A stretch of DNA of 64,000 bases. Origin: Bemisia tabaci. Its lineage: Eukaryota > Arthropoda > Insecta > Hemiptera > Aleyrodidae. The DNA is taken from contig NC_092800.1 in the NCBI RefSeq assembly GCF_918797505.1, positions 35,826,263 to 35,890,262 on the forward strand. Reading direction: 5' to 3'. A program made the position numbers and the translations under genes. Under the pieces are notes generated by a model. The model was not told the origin of the DNA and ran no database searches. It saw nothing but the letters and a program-made list of their open reading frames with translations. Positions 21,567-32,677 of this stretch are shown in pieces. How positions within the stretch are numbered: position 1 is the first letter of the stretch; every line of letters begins with the position of its first letter.

Positions 21567-21767
21567 ATTTGTATGGTAGGACGACCTCATAGCCAAAGGC
21601 AACCCGGACGACCGCCCAAGAGATGGGCACAGAGCTGCCTTTCATCCCCGGAGAATTAAGTGATCTCTCTCATCGCCATCATATTTTATTTATCATACTA
21701 ATTTAGAGGCTAGACAAACAGGGTCACGGCCCTAGTCAGAAGTTAGAAGAAGAAGAAGAATAAGAAG
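21567..21767 (+). mobile_element. 5'-truncated LINE tail with 10-bp TSD
   Basis: Starts inside the end of a reverse-transcriptase ORF2. ATGGTAGGACGACC... translates as a 26-codon remnant containing PGRPPKRW, the RPxGRPxKRW signature near the C terminus of RTE/Jockey-type LINE polyproteins, then TAA. About 120 bp of 3' UTR follow, then an AAG-rich tail. AAATTGTAAG at 21557-21566 and again at 21768-21777 is an exact 10-bp target-site duplication. The element is therefore complete as a dead-on-arrival insertion of about 200 bp, with nearly all of the coding region missing. Confidence 0.8.
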
Positions 21768-21777
21768 AAATTGTAAG

Positions 21778-22279
21778 TGCGGGGTCTCTGAAATGTATTG
21801 CTTCTGAGTGAGAGCACTGGGGCAAATTCATTTACAGACCGAAAAATTGGTAGCATTCCTTTCAGACACGGTTGCCAAATCTCCAAATGATTTCAGAAGT
21901 TTCAGCTGATTGTCGGGCAACCCTGTTCTGGTTCGTGTATGTTGCAGGGACGACGCGGGCCAAGACCAAAAAGTGACGCACAATCAATCATTCACCGGTG
22001 ACATTCTCAACATTATCACCCCTCGCCCAAAACCGCCGTGTAGCGCACACTGCTGCCATGCTGCTTCGGAAAATCCAAAACAAGAGCTCAAAATCATACG
22101 AATGCAGTTCAAAATGGCATAGCTGGAATGAATTTTTTAGGATGACTGCCAGGCTAGGCTGCGAGTTCATCAAAAATCTTGAGGGGAACGCGGATCAAAA
22201 AACATCTAGAATTCCAGACTTTGAGGATGAGAAAATGTAGAGTACCTAGATAGGAGAGTAAAGACAACTGGACCGCGTT
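21778..22279. other. No gene recognised
   Basis: Three overlapping plus frames (21910-22240) have no known motif. Confidence 0.35.
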
Positions 22280-22532
22280 ATGCAGAAAGAAACCAAGCCA
22301 CATCAGCCATTGCCAAATTCAACAGTGCAATTTATTTTTTTAAATAAAAACGGTTGTGCGGATATTTAAGGAAATCTCGGGGAATTTTCTTTTCATAGTG
22401 ACGAAACAAATTCCTTAAAATTTTCAAAGGAATCCGCACAAACGTTTCTCTTTAGTAAAACATTAAGATTGCCTAGTTACATTTGGACAATAGCTGACGT
22501 GGCTTGTTTCCTTTCTGCTAAACGCGGTCCAA
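22280..22532. mobile_element. Family K foldback, both arms
   Basis: Left arm AAACCAAGCCACATCAGCC-ATTGCCAAATTC mirrors right arm TTTGGACAATAGCTGACGTG-GCTTGTTTCC. AT-rich centre. Non-coding. Confidence 0.7.
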
Positions 22533-23566
22533 GCGTGCATTCCCACAATCAACGAGGCCTTCGCCACTGCCTCCTTGGATGAGATTAGGGCCCGAAAGGG
22601 CAGCCAACCTATGATTTCAAATTACTCGTTGTTATTACCTGTGAATTCATGTATTCATGACAAGGCTCTTTTAACTGCAAACGGAACTAACGTTTCACAA
22701 TCACGATCAGTGTGGACTTGTGTATAGTCTTCACAAAACATATTCTAGGTCAATTTCTCAAATTAAAATATACTAAGAACTTTTCATCGCTCATCGTAGC
22801 CAGCCAGCGTCTCGCTGAATGTGGAGGTTAGCAACGACTCAATTTCAGATTTTTGTGTAGAAAGGTTAGGAGCCTTTTCGGACTTAATAACTTCCATGGT
22901 TTGATACGTCCATACCCGATTATCACACTTTCACGCTTAGAAATAACGCATTTTTTAATGGAAAGTAGCACAAAGACCAGCTCTCAAATTAAAATCGGTA
23001 TTGAAGGCGTTAAAACGAACAATACAGCTCTATCTCGACACTCGCGCGAGAGTATACAAGCCGAACGTATTTACGAAAAAATGAGCTACGTAAAAATGAA
23101 TTTAAAAAACAAAAAAACCCTAAACCCAGAATTCCGTGCTACCCAGCTCCTTTTAATTGAATTCATGTGCACATAGTTCTTTTCAACATAAATACGCTCG
23201 GCTGTCATCCGTGTCTTTCTCTCACTCTCTCTCCCATTCCCTTCCCATCCCATTCCCTCTCTCCCTCTCTCTTTTTGCCCTGCAGTTGATTTCGAGCAGC
23301 GAAGTGTCCGGATATTTGCAGGTACTGTAAACATGCTGGCGTTAAGCCATTCGTAAATGTCTACAAAAAACCCCAGGTCCGAAAGTGCATGGCGCTCGTT
23401 ATAAGCGCTGCAGGGCTTCGCGGCCAATATCGGGGAATAACGTGCGAAAAAACCGCTTATTTACATTGCTCCACGGCTTTGTCAACGAAAATGACCTTCT
23501 GTTGGCAAAAAGGACGGAAAGAATTGCGAGAGCAGGTTGTCAATTTGTAATATTCTCACAGTCTTT
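22533..23566. other. No gene; short shared block and CT-rich run
   Basis: 22585-22640 (GGCCCGAAAGGGCAGCCAAC) recurs at about 48890-48940. 23215-23275 is CT-rich (CTCTCTCCCATTCCCTTCCC). Frames at 22853-23176 and 23086-23427 show no known domain. Confidence 0.4.
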
Positions 23567-23969
23567 CACTGAAAAAAAAATCTCGGTGTATTTACTAAGA
23601 AAAGGGTAAAGTTACCAAGAATTCAGTGTTCTATTTGATCCCAATCTTTTCTTGGTAAAATTGCCATTTATGGAATTGGTAATTTAACCAAGAAAACTCG
23701 GTAAAATTATTGAACTTTCTCGGTAATGTTACTGGACCTTGGTAAAAACGCCAATATTTTTTATCGACTGTGGTAGAATTACCGAGATAAAATGGCAAAG
23801 TTACCGGGAATTGATTACCAATAAAAGTGGTATTCTTACCTGAATAAACAGTAAAAATGCCGGTTTTTAGGTAAGCTTTTGGTAAAATTACCAATAATTG
23901 GTAAAAAAAAGTGAGATGGTAAAGGTACCAACGGACCTTGGTAAAAACGCCGAGAATTTTTTTTCAGTG
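23567..23969. mobile_element. Family C element, copy 2
   Basis: 403 bp, ends CACTGAAAAAAAAATCTCGG and CCGAGAATTTTTTTTCAGTG. Interior nearly identical in order to copy 1 apart from a short deletion near 23877. Confidence 0.82.
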
Positions 23970-24135
23970 CAACTTGGCAAAACTGGATTGTACAAGAATC
24001 GATCTTTATCGAGGCAGCCTGCTTACGGCAGAACGATTTTGGACTTTTTGAACTCCTATGACAGGTATAGAACTAAAATTGTGAAAGGAGTTCTTGCACG
24101 ACACATGGATTTGTGATTCAAGTACTTTTCTCGTG

Positions 24136-24810
24136 TGAAAGAAGGGGTTGCGGTTTGGACCAGTATCGGCCCCCCGGGGGAATTGGGAATTTTTTTTATA
24201 TTTGGTAGTTGATGATGTATATTATACAGGAATATTCGGGTTTCGCCGATACTCACATTTTTGGTTCCGAAACAAAGGTCGAAACATGGCTCTGGAGCCT
24301 AAAATCGCCGAAAATTTGCGTTTTTCGAGATTCTGCAACAGCTTTCAACCTGGGCCCAAAGGCGAGCTTCGAATATAATGTAAGGGACATACCAACAGAC
24401 GAAACATACAAGAATGTGATCAACCGTCACATTTAGGCCCGATTTCAAAATCAAACTTTTCTAACTTTTCATCAGAAAAGTTCGATTTTTGACCTAAACC
24501 CAAGGTGACGGTTTTATATATTCTCGTATGTTATGTCTGTGGGTATCCCTCACAAAGATATTCATCGAAGTTCATGACCCGTCACCTTTGAGCCGAGATT
24601 AAAATCCGGTAGAACCGCAAAATACGCGAATTTCAGCTATTTTAGGCTCCAGAGCCTTATTTTGGCCCCTTGTTTCGGAGCGAAAAATGTCAGCATCGGC
24701 AAAACCAGACTATTTCTATAAAATATGCTTCATCAACTGCCAAAAACCAAAAAATCTCCTGACTCCACATAGGGGCCGATTTTGTCCCAAATCGCAACCC
24801 CTCCTTTACT
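24136..24810. mobile_element. Family V full-length foldback, about 675 bp
   Basis: The whole element is an imperfect palindrome. Outer arms GGGGTTGCGGTTTGGACC and the inverse of ATTTTGTCCCAAATCGCAACCCC; middle arms GGCTCTGGAGCCTAAAAT and ATTTTAGGCTCCAGAGCC; inner arms AACTTTTCTAAC-TTTTCATC-AGAAAAGTT. Three short frames inside are by-products. No other copy in the window. Confidence 0.8.
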
Positions 24811-25104
24811 ACTTCAGAGGGAAAATGTGATAATGCTGCATCCATTCCGGTGTCATAGATAAAAGGAAGAATTCTTAAAAAAAAAGATGTAACTCTTCCG
24901 TCTTCTCTCTAATGGGAAGAGACAGGATTAAACGCAATCAAATGACTTGCTGTAACTAATCCACGAAATACTTTATGCGTCAGCATTAAAACTCCCGTCC
25001 GAAGCGGACTGGAGGCCATGCAACTTCATTAAAATCAGAGAAAAATTGCTCGAAGAAGAAACTTTACGAGAAGATTCGCGGCTTCGCCAACCTGACGCTG
25101 CGAA

Positions 25105-25760
25105 AAATCGGTCGTCCGGAAATCAAACAGCGAACTATTGCGAGATAAAACGAACTGACTTTGTCGACAAGAAGGGGGGTTTGTGGAGGAGGAAGGGGAG
25201 GAAAAAAAGAATTTCCATAATCATCTTAGGAGAGATCGGTTTAACTATTCTTAAAAATGATTCGGACTCCGGAATTGAAACTCCCTATTCCGGAAAAAAA
25301 AAAATCCGGGAAAGAAATCGGGCGTCAGGAAATCAAACCGCAAACCATTCCGAGATAAAACGAACTGACTCCGTTAACGAGGAAAGCGGTTTGGGGAGGG
25401 GCAGAAGGGGAGGGGAAGAAAAGACAAATTTCCATAATCATCTTAGGAAAGATCGGTTTAACTATTGTTTAAAGTGGTTCGGACTCCGGAATCGAAACTG
25501 TTGTTCCGGCGAAAAAAATCTGGAAGAAAATCGGACGTCAGGAAATCAAACCGCGAACTACTGCGAATGTGCGAGATAAAACGAACTGACTTTGTTGACG
25601 AGAAGGGTGGTTTGGGGAGGGTGCAGGGGGAGAGGAAAAAAAAATTTCCATAATCATCTTAGGAGAGATCGGTTTAACTGTTATTAAAAGTGGTTCGGAT
25701 TCCGGAATCGAAATTCCTTGTTCCGCGGAGGAAAAACTTCTTAATCCGATGGCTCGCGTA
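25105..25760. repeat. Minisatellite, three units of about 210 bp
   Basis: Units start near 25111, 25319 and 25531 with CGTCAGGAAATCAAACCGCG-like sequence. Each contains GAGATAAAACGAACTGACT, a G/A-rich run, TTTCCATAATCATCTTAGGA and GGTTCGGACTCCGGAATCGA. The 177-codon frame across it (25046-25579) repeats GNQTANY/EIKRTD and reflects the tandem units, not a recognised protein. Confidence 0.85.
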
Positions 25761-26014
25761 ACTATCAATCATGCGCGATCCGTGGCTTGTTCATTAATCC
25801 TGGGGTTTTATTGTCTCTCATCGGGAAAAAAGGGAAAACTTACTGACACCGGAGGCAGACCCGGGAAGGGGGGGGGGCGGCAGCAGGAGTTCGAAAAATG
25901 TATCTTTTAATCATCAGTCACTTCGAATCAAAAAATACAATTGAACAAAGAGGCAGTTCAGGGTGCCGCGCTTGGGGTAAGGTCGGAAGGCAAGAATGTG
26001 TGTTTATCGTCGCC
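25761..26014. other. No gene; G tract
   Basis: G-rich run near 25866-25877. Nothing else recognised. Confidence 0.35.
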
Positions 26015-26105
26015 CCTCATACGAAAGGGCGTATCTCTATTGCCACATGAGCCCTGAAAAGCATGGAGCTATATGTAGATAAAGGCTCAACTCGGAAAAT
26101 TGTTA
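26015..26105. mobile_element. Family J short foldback, copy 1
   Basis: AAAGGGCGTATCTCTATTGC-CACATGAGCCCTG at left. The right arm is a diverged inverse (AAAGGCTCAACTCGGAAAATTGTTACG). Better preserved at 60470-60590. Confidence 0.5.
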
Positions 26106-26138
26106 CGCTTTCAAGCCAGTGGAGCAGCTTGATGTGTG

Positions 26139-26640
26139 GTAAGGAACGATCAAACGTTGCCAAATCACCCTCGATAAAAAGTATATTTTTGAGGAAAGTT
26201 ATGAATATTTTCCCGTGAAATTTTCAGAAAATTTAAATTAAATGGACCACTCTTCTCACTTTTAAATCTATTTTTATATTATTTCCCATATAAGAAGCAA
26301 ACTATAAAAAATGCTGTGACATCAGCTACTAAATCACTGTCAGATGAAGCAATAAAAAATTTGCATGCAAATTCTCCATTGTTAAATTTGGCAATAGCTG
26401 ACGGAATTCCTTTCTGCTCAACGCAGTCCAAGTATCTTGTGACTATTTTCGTGCAAACGGGATCAAAAAGTTGAAGAAAACGGGACATACAACTATATCA
26501 ACTCCGGGGCGGTGATTTTGCCTACACGGAAATTCGAAGGCGATTTCCCCCGGATCGCAACTGAGAGTTACCCCCGATTAAAAGTATATTTTTGAGAAAA
26601 GTTAATAATATTTCCCCCTTAAATTTTCAGAAAATTTAAG
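26139..26640. repeat. Family A remnants interleaved with family K/L copy 2
   Basis: 26146-26235 resembles a family A left half. 26370-26575 is K then L (TTTCTGCTCAACGCAGTCCA, AACTCCGGGGCGGTGATTTT). 26576-26640 repeats the A-like stretch AAAAGTATATTTTTGAG. This suggests K/L inserted within A, or a local rearrangement. Confidence 0.5.
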
Positions 26641-26649
26641 TTAAACCAA

Positions 26650-27060
26650 CCACGTTAAGCAGAGAAGAACCAAGCCAAATCAGCCATTGCAAAATTTAAT
26701 TGGGCAATTTAATATTTTACACGAAAACGTTCGTGCGGATTTTTGTGCGGATTTTTGTGCGAATTTCAGTTGAATCTTTGCATAGTACGAAGTACATTCC
26801 CAAAAAGTGTCATAGAAATCCGCACGAACGTTTTCTTGTAAAAAATTAAATTGCCCAGTTAAATTTGGCAACAGCTGACGTGGCTTAGTTCCTTTTTGCT
26901 CAACGCAGTCCGAGTATCCTGTCACTACTTTCGTTCAAACGGGATCAAAAAGTTATAGAAAACGGGACATACAACTATTTTAACTCCGGGGTGGTGATTT
27001 TGCCTACTCGACAGTTTGAAGGCGATTTTTCCCGGATCGCAACTGAGAGTCGCGCTAAAC
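26650..27060. mobile_element. Family K foldback plus family L, copy 3
   Basis: Left arm GAACCAAGCCAAATCAGCC and AAACGTTCGTGCGGATTT mirror AAATCCGCACGAACGTTTTC and AACAGCTGACGTGGCTTAG. L follows at 26913-27057. The L end repeats CGCTAAACGCAGTCCAA, the word that precedes L. A degenerate GCGGATTTTTGT duplication lies near 26733-26762. Confidence 0.7.
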
Positions 27061-27103
27061 GCAGTCCAAATGACGAATGATCTTCTGAGAAAAATTAACA
27101 GAT

Positions 27104-27233
27104 AAATTGGACGTATTTCTGTCAAACGGAGTTATGTGCATTATGACATGACCCCTGAGATCTATAAGAATGTATGCATAACAGGGCTCTCGACATAATG
27201 CAAATAGTTCCGTTTGACAGTAATACGTCCAAT
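27104..27233. mobile_element. Family I short foldback, copy 2
   Basis: About 130-bp near-perfect palindrome. TTGGACGTATTTCTGTCAAA mirrors TTTGACAGTAATACGTCCAA; inner TATGACATGACCCCTGAGAT mirrors ATAACAGGGCTCTCGACATAA-like sequence. Confidence 0.8.
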
Positions 27234-27792
27234 TTTCATAAGCTTCTCGGAAAATTCGCATTTTATTAAGGGAGATTTGTCAACGTCTGGCGGCTCATAC
27301 GGGGCGACTCCTCTTTGCGCGACGGTGTGTGTGTACGTGTGGGTATGAAGGGGGGGGGGAGGGAGCCGAATTCCGGGATTCCAGGGTACGCGCCGTAGTT
27401 TTCGTCTCCATTAATCAAATCGGTTTCATCTTAATTCAATTTTTTCCCCGGCCGCGTGTTTATGGGTACAAATTTCAGGTCGCGTTCCTGATGCTGCCTC
27501 CCTCGCCTCCCCCCCCCTTCCCCGCCGCAATCGGGAGGCAGGAATCGGGCTCGGCCTACGCGGTTGTCTGGGAGAATGATAAAGTAGATCGGGTGCCGGT
27601 GGGGAGGGGGGGGGGAGAGTGCTTCCGAAGAGGGTGAGGGGGTGCTGGGTACTCGCCCACCATTTTGTATGACTGTCTTTTCTCGGACAAATATTTTGAT
27701 AATCAATGGACGGTTCAGGGTCAAGATTCTGGAGGACTAACGAGCTGGTGGGAGTTATGTTTCCTGACTCTCAGGGCTGCATTAGTTGATTC
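27234..27792. other. No gene; C/G-rich tracts
   Basis: 27240-27300 resembles a family A right end (GGGAGATTTGTCAACGTCTG, CTCATACGG). 27345-27630 holds several G and C runs. Two facing frames of about 100 codons here are low-complexity by-products. Confidence 0.35.
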
Positions 27793-28261
27793 TGTCGTGC
27801 TGAGGAAAAACGCACACTGGAGAGAAAAACACATTGGATCTAGAGTTCAGACTCTTGAAAACATTGACAAGAAAAAATACTCTTGATTCAATCGGATTTT
27901 TGCTTGAATCAAAACGAAATCCGCTTAAATTAATAGGCTTGGTTCTTGATTTAAGCTAGATTCTGATTGAATCAAGAGTACCTTTTCTTGTCGATGTTTT
28001 TAAGAGTCTGGTCTCTAGATCCAATGTGTTTTTTTCCCAGTGCAGTATAAGCAAATTTCCTCTCATAAAACATCTATTCTTGAAGAAAGTTATGAAGACT
28101 TATCCCTGAAATTGTCAGAGTCTCTACATTAAATTTCGAACAAAATGATCCTAAAAATCAGAGTAGAAATATTCAAAACATTTCCTGAAAATTCGTTGCT
28201 ATTCGAAGGAAATTTGGCAACGCCTGATGGCTCATACGGCGTTTCTCCTCAGCACGGCAGT
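27793..28261. mobile_element. Family A foldback, copy 6, split by family B
   Basis: Left piece GTCGTGCTGAGGAAAAACGCA ends at 27814. Family B occupies 27815-28042. The A sequence resumes at AAGCAAATTTCCTCTCATAA and ends CATACGGCGTTTCTCCTCAG-CACGGCAGT. CA borders B on both sides. Confidence 0.72.
27815..28042. mobile_element. Family B element, copy 2
   Basis: 228 bp, CACTGGAGAGAAAAACACAT at left and ATGTGTTTTTTTCCCAGTG at right. Inserted in family A. Confidence 0.78.
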
Positions 28262-28814
28262 ATTCATAGTCGTTCTTAAAATAACCCCTTTCCTTAGTTA
28301 AACATAAAGGGTTCTCATTGTAATTAAGGGACGTTTTAGGAAGCCTCAAAAACAGCATTATTACCAAAAGTACAATTTTAACAAATCTTGAGTACAATTC
28401 ATCAAATTGACTGCGAAAATAGACAAACGTATATTAAAATTAATCCCTTTCGAGGGAAAGGGCTTCATTTGTGTTCACATACAATTGAAGATACAAAAGA
28501 GAAAATTTTGCAGGTTTTTAGATACTTAACCCTTAGATGCTCAAGTCAGGTTAAAATGACTTGTTAAAAACACGTGGCCCACGGGTTGTATAGGACCGGC
28601 AAGTACGAGTTTAGATTTGTCTAGGAATACATTTTACATACAGAATCAGACATCAAAATGAAATAAAAGCGAAAAATAAAACCGAATGTCAAAACATCCG
28701 ATGATAGAAGAGACCTATTTGGTCCTCGTCTTTTGACTTTACTCCCTCATCTAAGCGGCACTTGATTGACAGCGTATAGCGGAATACTGCGAGTTCACGC
28801 CTCGCGCCATCGCG
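28262..28814. other. No gene recognised
   Basis: AT-rich spacer grading into a GC-richer stretch at about 28750. Confidence 0.35.
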
Positions 28815-28880
28815 CCTTCAATTTCGCGGACGCAACAAGGACATCCATTGAGCACGAATAGTTGTATCTCTGCGCCGTCG
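28815..28880. repeat. Family Z short repeat, copy 1
   Basis: GCGCCTTCAATTTCGCGGAC ... ACATCCATTGAGCACGAATA-GTTGTATC ... GCGCC, about 65 bp. Recurs at 49110-49251 (two units) and inverted at 59553-59626. Ends GCGCC/GGCGC suggest a small palindrome. Confidence 0.6.
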
Positions 28881-29933
28881 TCGACGCACGCAACGCACGT
28901 TACTTTCCTTGAGTGTCGTACCTATTTGTTGTGGTATGTCAAGGGCACGTAAGCAACACTATCGAAGATATAAGGGACTTTATGCGACCCTGTTTTTTTT
29001 TTCAAATTTTCTCCCAATGGTGAGTGTTACTTGGTAATGATTCGACTTTTGGTATTGTCGTTTTCAGTCAAATTTTAGCAATTTCTTACCACGTGAGTAG
29101 GAGGATGAAGCTATAAGTGTTTTGAGCTCACCTGGAACAAAAAAGAAAAATAATTGATTAATTTCGTTTTGTATTCATTGATTTATTCAAAAAATTCAGC
29201 AAAACATTTACAAAAACATTCCTGACGTTGAAATTTAGTTGTACATAAAACTTAAGTGACTTTGGTGGTTTTTTCTTTTTCTGCTTTTTGACCTAACCTA
29301 AAAATTTCTCTGCTAAACATGTTGACTCCATGTACTTTCCAAAATTTTCTCATACCTAAATAAAATCGTTATTTGTAGATTACAATGGAATATTTTCAGA
29401 ATAAAACTTTTTTTTTTTTTTTTTTTTTTTTGTTTTCTTGCTACTAAGATAAGGACGATCAAGCTTGTCACCGTAAGTGAAATTTCGTAAGCCAAACTTT
29501 CATGAAATAATGTTAAAAATTAACATAAATTTCAATTTCATTGTACCCTGCATAGATGATTCAACGGCAAGTTACAAGGCACATTCGTATTTGGACGAGA
29601 GTACATTCCTCGGAATCCGCCGGAGGCAGAGCTGCGGAAAAGGACGGCGACTATTTTGCGGGCGGGCCGAGAGAGAGCGCGGTGGCATCGATTCAGATCG
29701 ATGACAAATGTGAGCGCGGGAATATTACAAAAAGGGGTCAGGTATTTGTTAGCCCTTGCTGAAAGTGAAAAGTTAAAAAGTTCCAGACATAGATTAATGG
29801 AGAGCGGGAAGAATACTGCACCCGTATTTCTATATAATAAGCTTGGCCGGGCAAAACGAAGCAACGGGATAGCCATCGTTGCCAGCCTCTCGAATTTCCA
29901 ACATTCACCCACGCTCAGAAATATTTAGCCTAA
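28881..29933. other. No gene; T tract
   Basis: T tract at 29409-29431. Overlapping frames at 29477-29928 on both strands have no known motif. Confidence 0.35.
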
Positions 29934-30190
29934 TCTGCCATGCTAAGGAAAAACGCCGTATGAACTTTCAGCCGTTGCCAAATTTCCTTTGATAAATCGC
30001 AAATTTTCAGGAAAACTCGTGAATATTTTCCGTTCAATTTTTCAGAGACTTATTTTCATAATTACATCTATATCATCTAAAAAATTCTAAGGAAAGATAT
30101 TCATAACTTTCCTCAAAAATGAAAATTTTCCGAGAGGAAATTTGGCAGCATTCGAGGGCCCCTGCGGCGTTTTTCCTTAGCACTGCCGTG
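29934..30190. mobile_element. Family A foldback, copy 7
   Basis: CTGCCATGCTAAGGAAAAACG at left, CGGCGTTTTTCCTTAGCACTG at right. Shares its last bases with the next copy. Confidence 0.8.
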
Positions 30191-30437
30191 CTAAGGAAAA
30201 ACGCCGTATAAACATTCGAGAGTTGCCAAATTCCCTCCAATAAAAGGTTTATTTTTCAGGAAAGTTATAAATATCTTTCCTTGAAATTTTCAGATGATAT
30301 ATATCCAATTATGAAGATAAGTCTCTGAAAAATTGTACGGAAAATATTCACGAGTTTTCCTGAAAATCTGCGATTTATCAAAGGAAATTTGGCAACAGGC
30401 GAAGGTTTATACGGCGTTTTTCCTTAGCACGGCAGTG
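30181..30437. mobile_element. Family A foldback, copy 8 (best preserved)
   Basis: 257 bp from CACTGCCGTGCTAAGGAAAA to CTTAGCACGGCAGTG. Terminal CACTGCCGTG (30181-30190) is shared with copy 7, so the two stand head to tail without a spacer. Confidence 0.85.
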
Positions 30438-31740
30438 CTCCCGGCAAGTTGAACTTGTTTTGATACGTAATTTTATACAGCTGTGTCCGTACCGTCGTTC
30501 ACGTGTGTGATTTGGCAACCGCCTCTGACGCAAACTACACGCACAGTGATAACACACAATCAGTCTTCCGAAATGATTTGGAACGCAGAACTTCATTCAT
30601 TCCAGTCCACGCAAACTTTTTTGCTTTCAACGCTTTCTCCTCCCTCGTTCACATCTTGCGAGGGCGTACAATGTTTACAAGTGTGTTGCATTCCTCAATT
30701 TTTCTCGTTTCCTTTTACAACACCGCGTGGAGAAAACAAAGTTAGACTTCAATACTGTGCAAACGTGCTGGGTGAGAAGGCTAGCGGTTTCATACAGCTT
30801 AGATCCCACAACTTGCAAACAGAGGATTTATACCCAGGCTGTACTGAGACTAAGTCTATCAATCTTGATAAGTGGACGGAAATTGAGGACGTTTTTTGAG
30901 AGGGATACCCACTCAAATGAAAATCCTGTACCTACCAAAATGTGATGTAATTTTGAGGATACATTGCATCGTAAATTTCCTGTTTACGCAGGAACAACAT
31001 TTCACACTTTCTGCGGACGCTTGAAGTAAATTATTCAAATGTGAGAAATCAAATATTGTGGGTATTATATGCGTAATATCATAAACCTGTGAATACTGAA
31101 TATTTCTAACTGAATTTTGGTGTTCCATTACCGACTGTGCCTCATAATAAAAATAAACACGGCTGAATTGCTCAGGTCTGTTACGCAACCCCCACTAAAA
31201 CACAAATTAACGTGGCAAACTTTTTCGCGCAACTATTATGCAGCACATGAGCCGCTCACTTTGCCTATTTATATTTTTGAAGGCAACATACTTGAAATAA
31301 GAGTGACTTGCGCTGTCACAAATTCTGATACACGATTTAGTACCCACTGTATCGTACTTTCGTTAAAAACGTTGTGAACCCTGTTCGGTGGAATTAATTT
31401 TGGAGAGGAAAAAGTACAAACTCCCTAGTTATTGTGTGGAGTGTGGTTTATGTACACGAGATAAGATATCGAGGTAGGCAATTTTTTCCATGGAGACTCG
31501 TGCAAGCGGACGCAAGACTCGAGTATTTGCGTTCACGGCACTAATTATGGAGCCATAAAAAACCATAAAACGTGGTCGAGTAGCGTGCTCGTAATAACTT
31601 CATCAACAAGAAGTATGGAAAAATTAAAAGCCCCCGAAGAACGGTTCATTTGACCCCATCTCCGGCTGTTTTTCCGGCCGCCGCGAAAAGTGTTGCGGTG
31701 CTGCCAAGCCAATTCTTTTTTCTTTTATTTAACGAATCAT
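30438..31740. other. No gene recognised
   Basis: Plus frames at 30483-30899 (138 codons) and 31117-31377 and a minus frame at 30913-31188 lack recognisable motifs. Confidence 0.35.
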
Positions 31741-31775
31741 GGTGTTGTATGTGTAGAGACTTTATTGCCAAAAAC

Positions 31776-31777
<2 letters not shown>

Positions 31778-31820
<43 letters not shown>
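31778..31820. repeat. Poly-A tract, about 43 nt
   Basis: Long uninterrupted A run after CCAAAAACCT. Could be the tail of a retroposed sequence on the plus strand; no duplicated flank was found. Confidence 0.7.
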
Positions 31821-31823
<3 letters not shown>

Positions 31824-32099
31824 CAGGCCCGAACTGTAAGTAATGGGATCTTTTGAACTTCTTGTGGAAGTCATACACTGATACTTATTAGAATTGATGA
31901 GTATGACTGTGATGAAGATTTTAATAACTTTTGGCTTTGATTTTTTTTTTAGAAAAGTGTGAATCTAGCGTATTCTACCGTCCTATGATGGTCAAAACGC
32001 TTAACAACTTAACGGGCGACAGTAAGGCAATGTGAAACACAATGATTCTGGTTAAAGTCGTTCAGTTGAAATCTGTCAAAGAAGTAACGTGTGTTAGGA

Positions 32100-32470
32100 A
32101 TCGTGACAAACCAAGATACGCGCTTTGGCTCCATTTGGTATTTCTACCAAACGGAGCTGTATGCGAGGGAATTATGAGGTTTGCTCTTGGTGAATTGTAT
32201 AAAAAACAATTTAAAAGTGGACTTGATTCTTTTTTGAATAATTGGAAAAAGCGGGATTTTAAACTCACCAAATGGAATAATGTGCCAAGTTTATGGGCTC
32301 ATGAACCGTGGGCATGTGACAAGAGCCTCGTGAACATGGCTCATGAGCTAAAGACCGCGCAGCCCCTTGGATCGCTCCCATCGTCATTGCTGACGTCACT
32401 GGCGCTTTATAATTCCCATTCACCTTTACGGCTCGAGAACTTACGAGCGCACCCCATTTCTGTTTAGTGG
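32100..32470. mobile_element. Family H element, copy 1
   Basis: TTTCTACCAAACGGAGCTGT at left, then AATTGGAAAAAGCGGGATTT, CTCATGAACCGTGGGCATGT, GACGTCACTGGCGCTTTAT and a diverged end GAGCGCACCCCATTTCTG. The 141-codon frame (32042-32467) is a by-product. Opposite orientation to 36695-37064. Confidence 0.65.
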
Positions 32471-32677
32471 TTCAGATTGACGAAATTTGAAAGAGACGGC
32501 AACGCAGTAAACCCTTGTAAGAGGGTTAATTCAAGGCAAGGTAAGCAAATAAAAATAAACCATTGTATCGGCCCCCACTGCAGTGATCCACGGAAACATA
32601 CGTTCTGCAAAACTCATGCTCACCGCGATTAGACCCTATCGTTCACGTCACTACGATCGACTTTCGACATTCCATCC

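Noticed and set aside
25046..25579. 177-codon frame as a repeat protein
   Set aside because: It follows the tandem DNA units exactly and has low-complexity Lys/Arg/Gly runs. No known protein resemblance.
32042..32467. 141-codon frame as a gene
   Set aside because: It lies over family H, a non-coding inverted-repeat element seen elsewhere without the frame.
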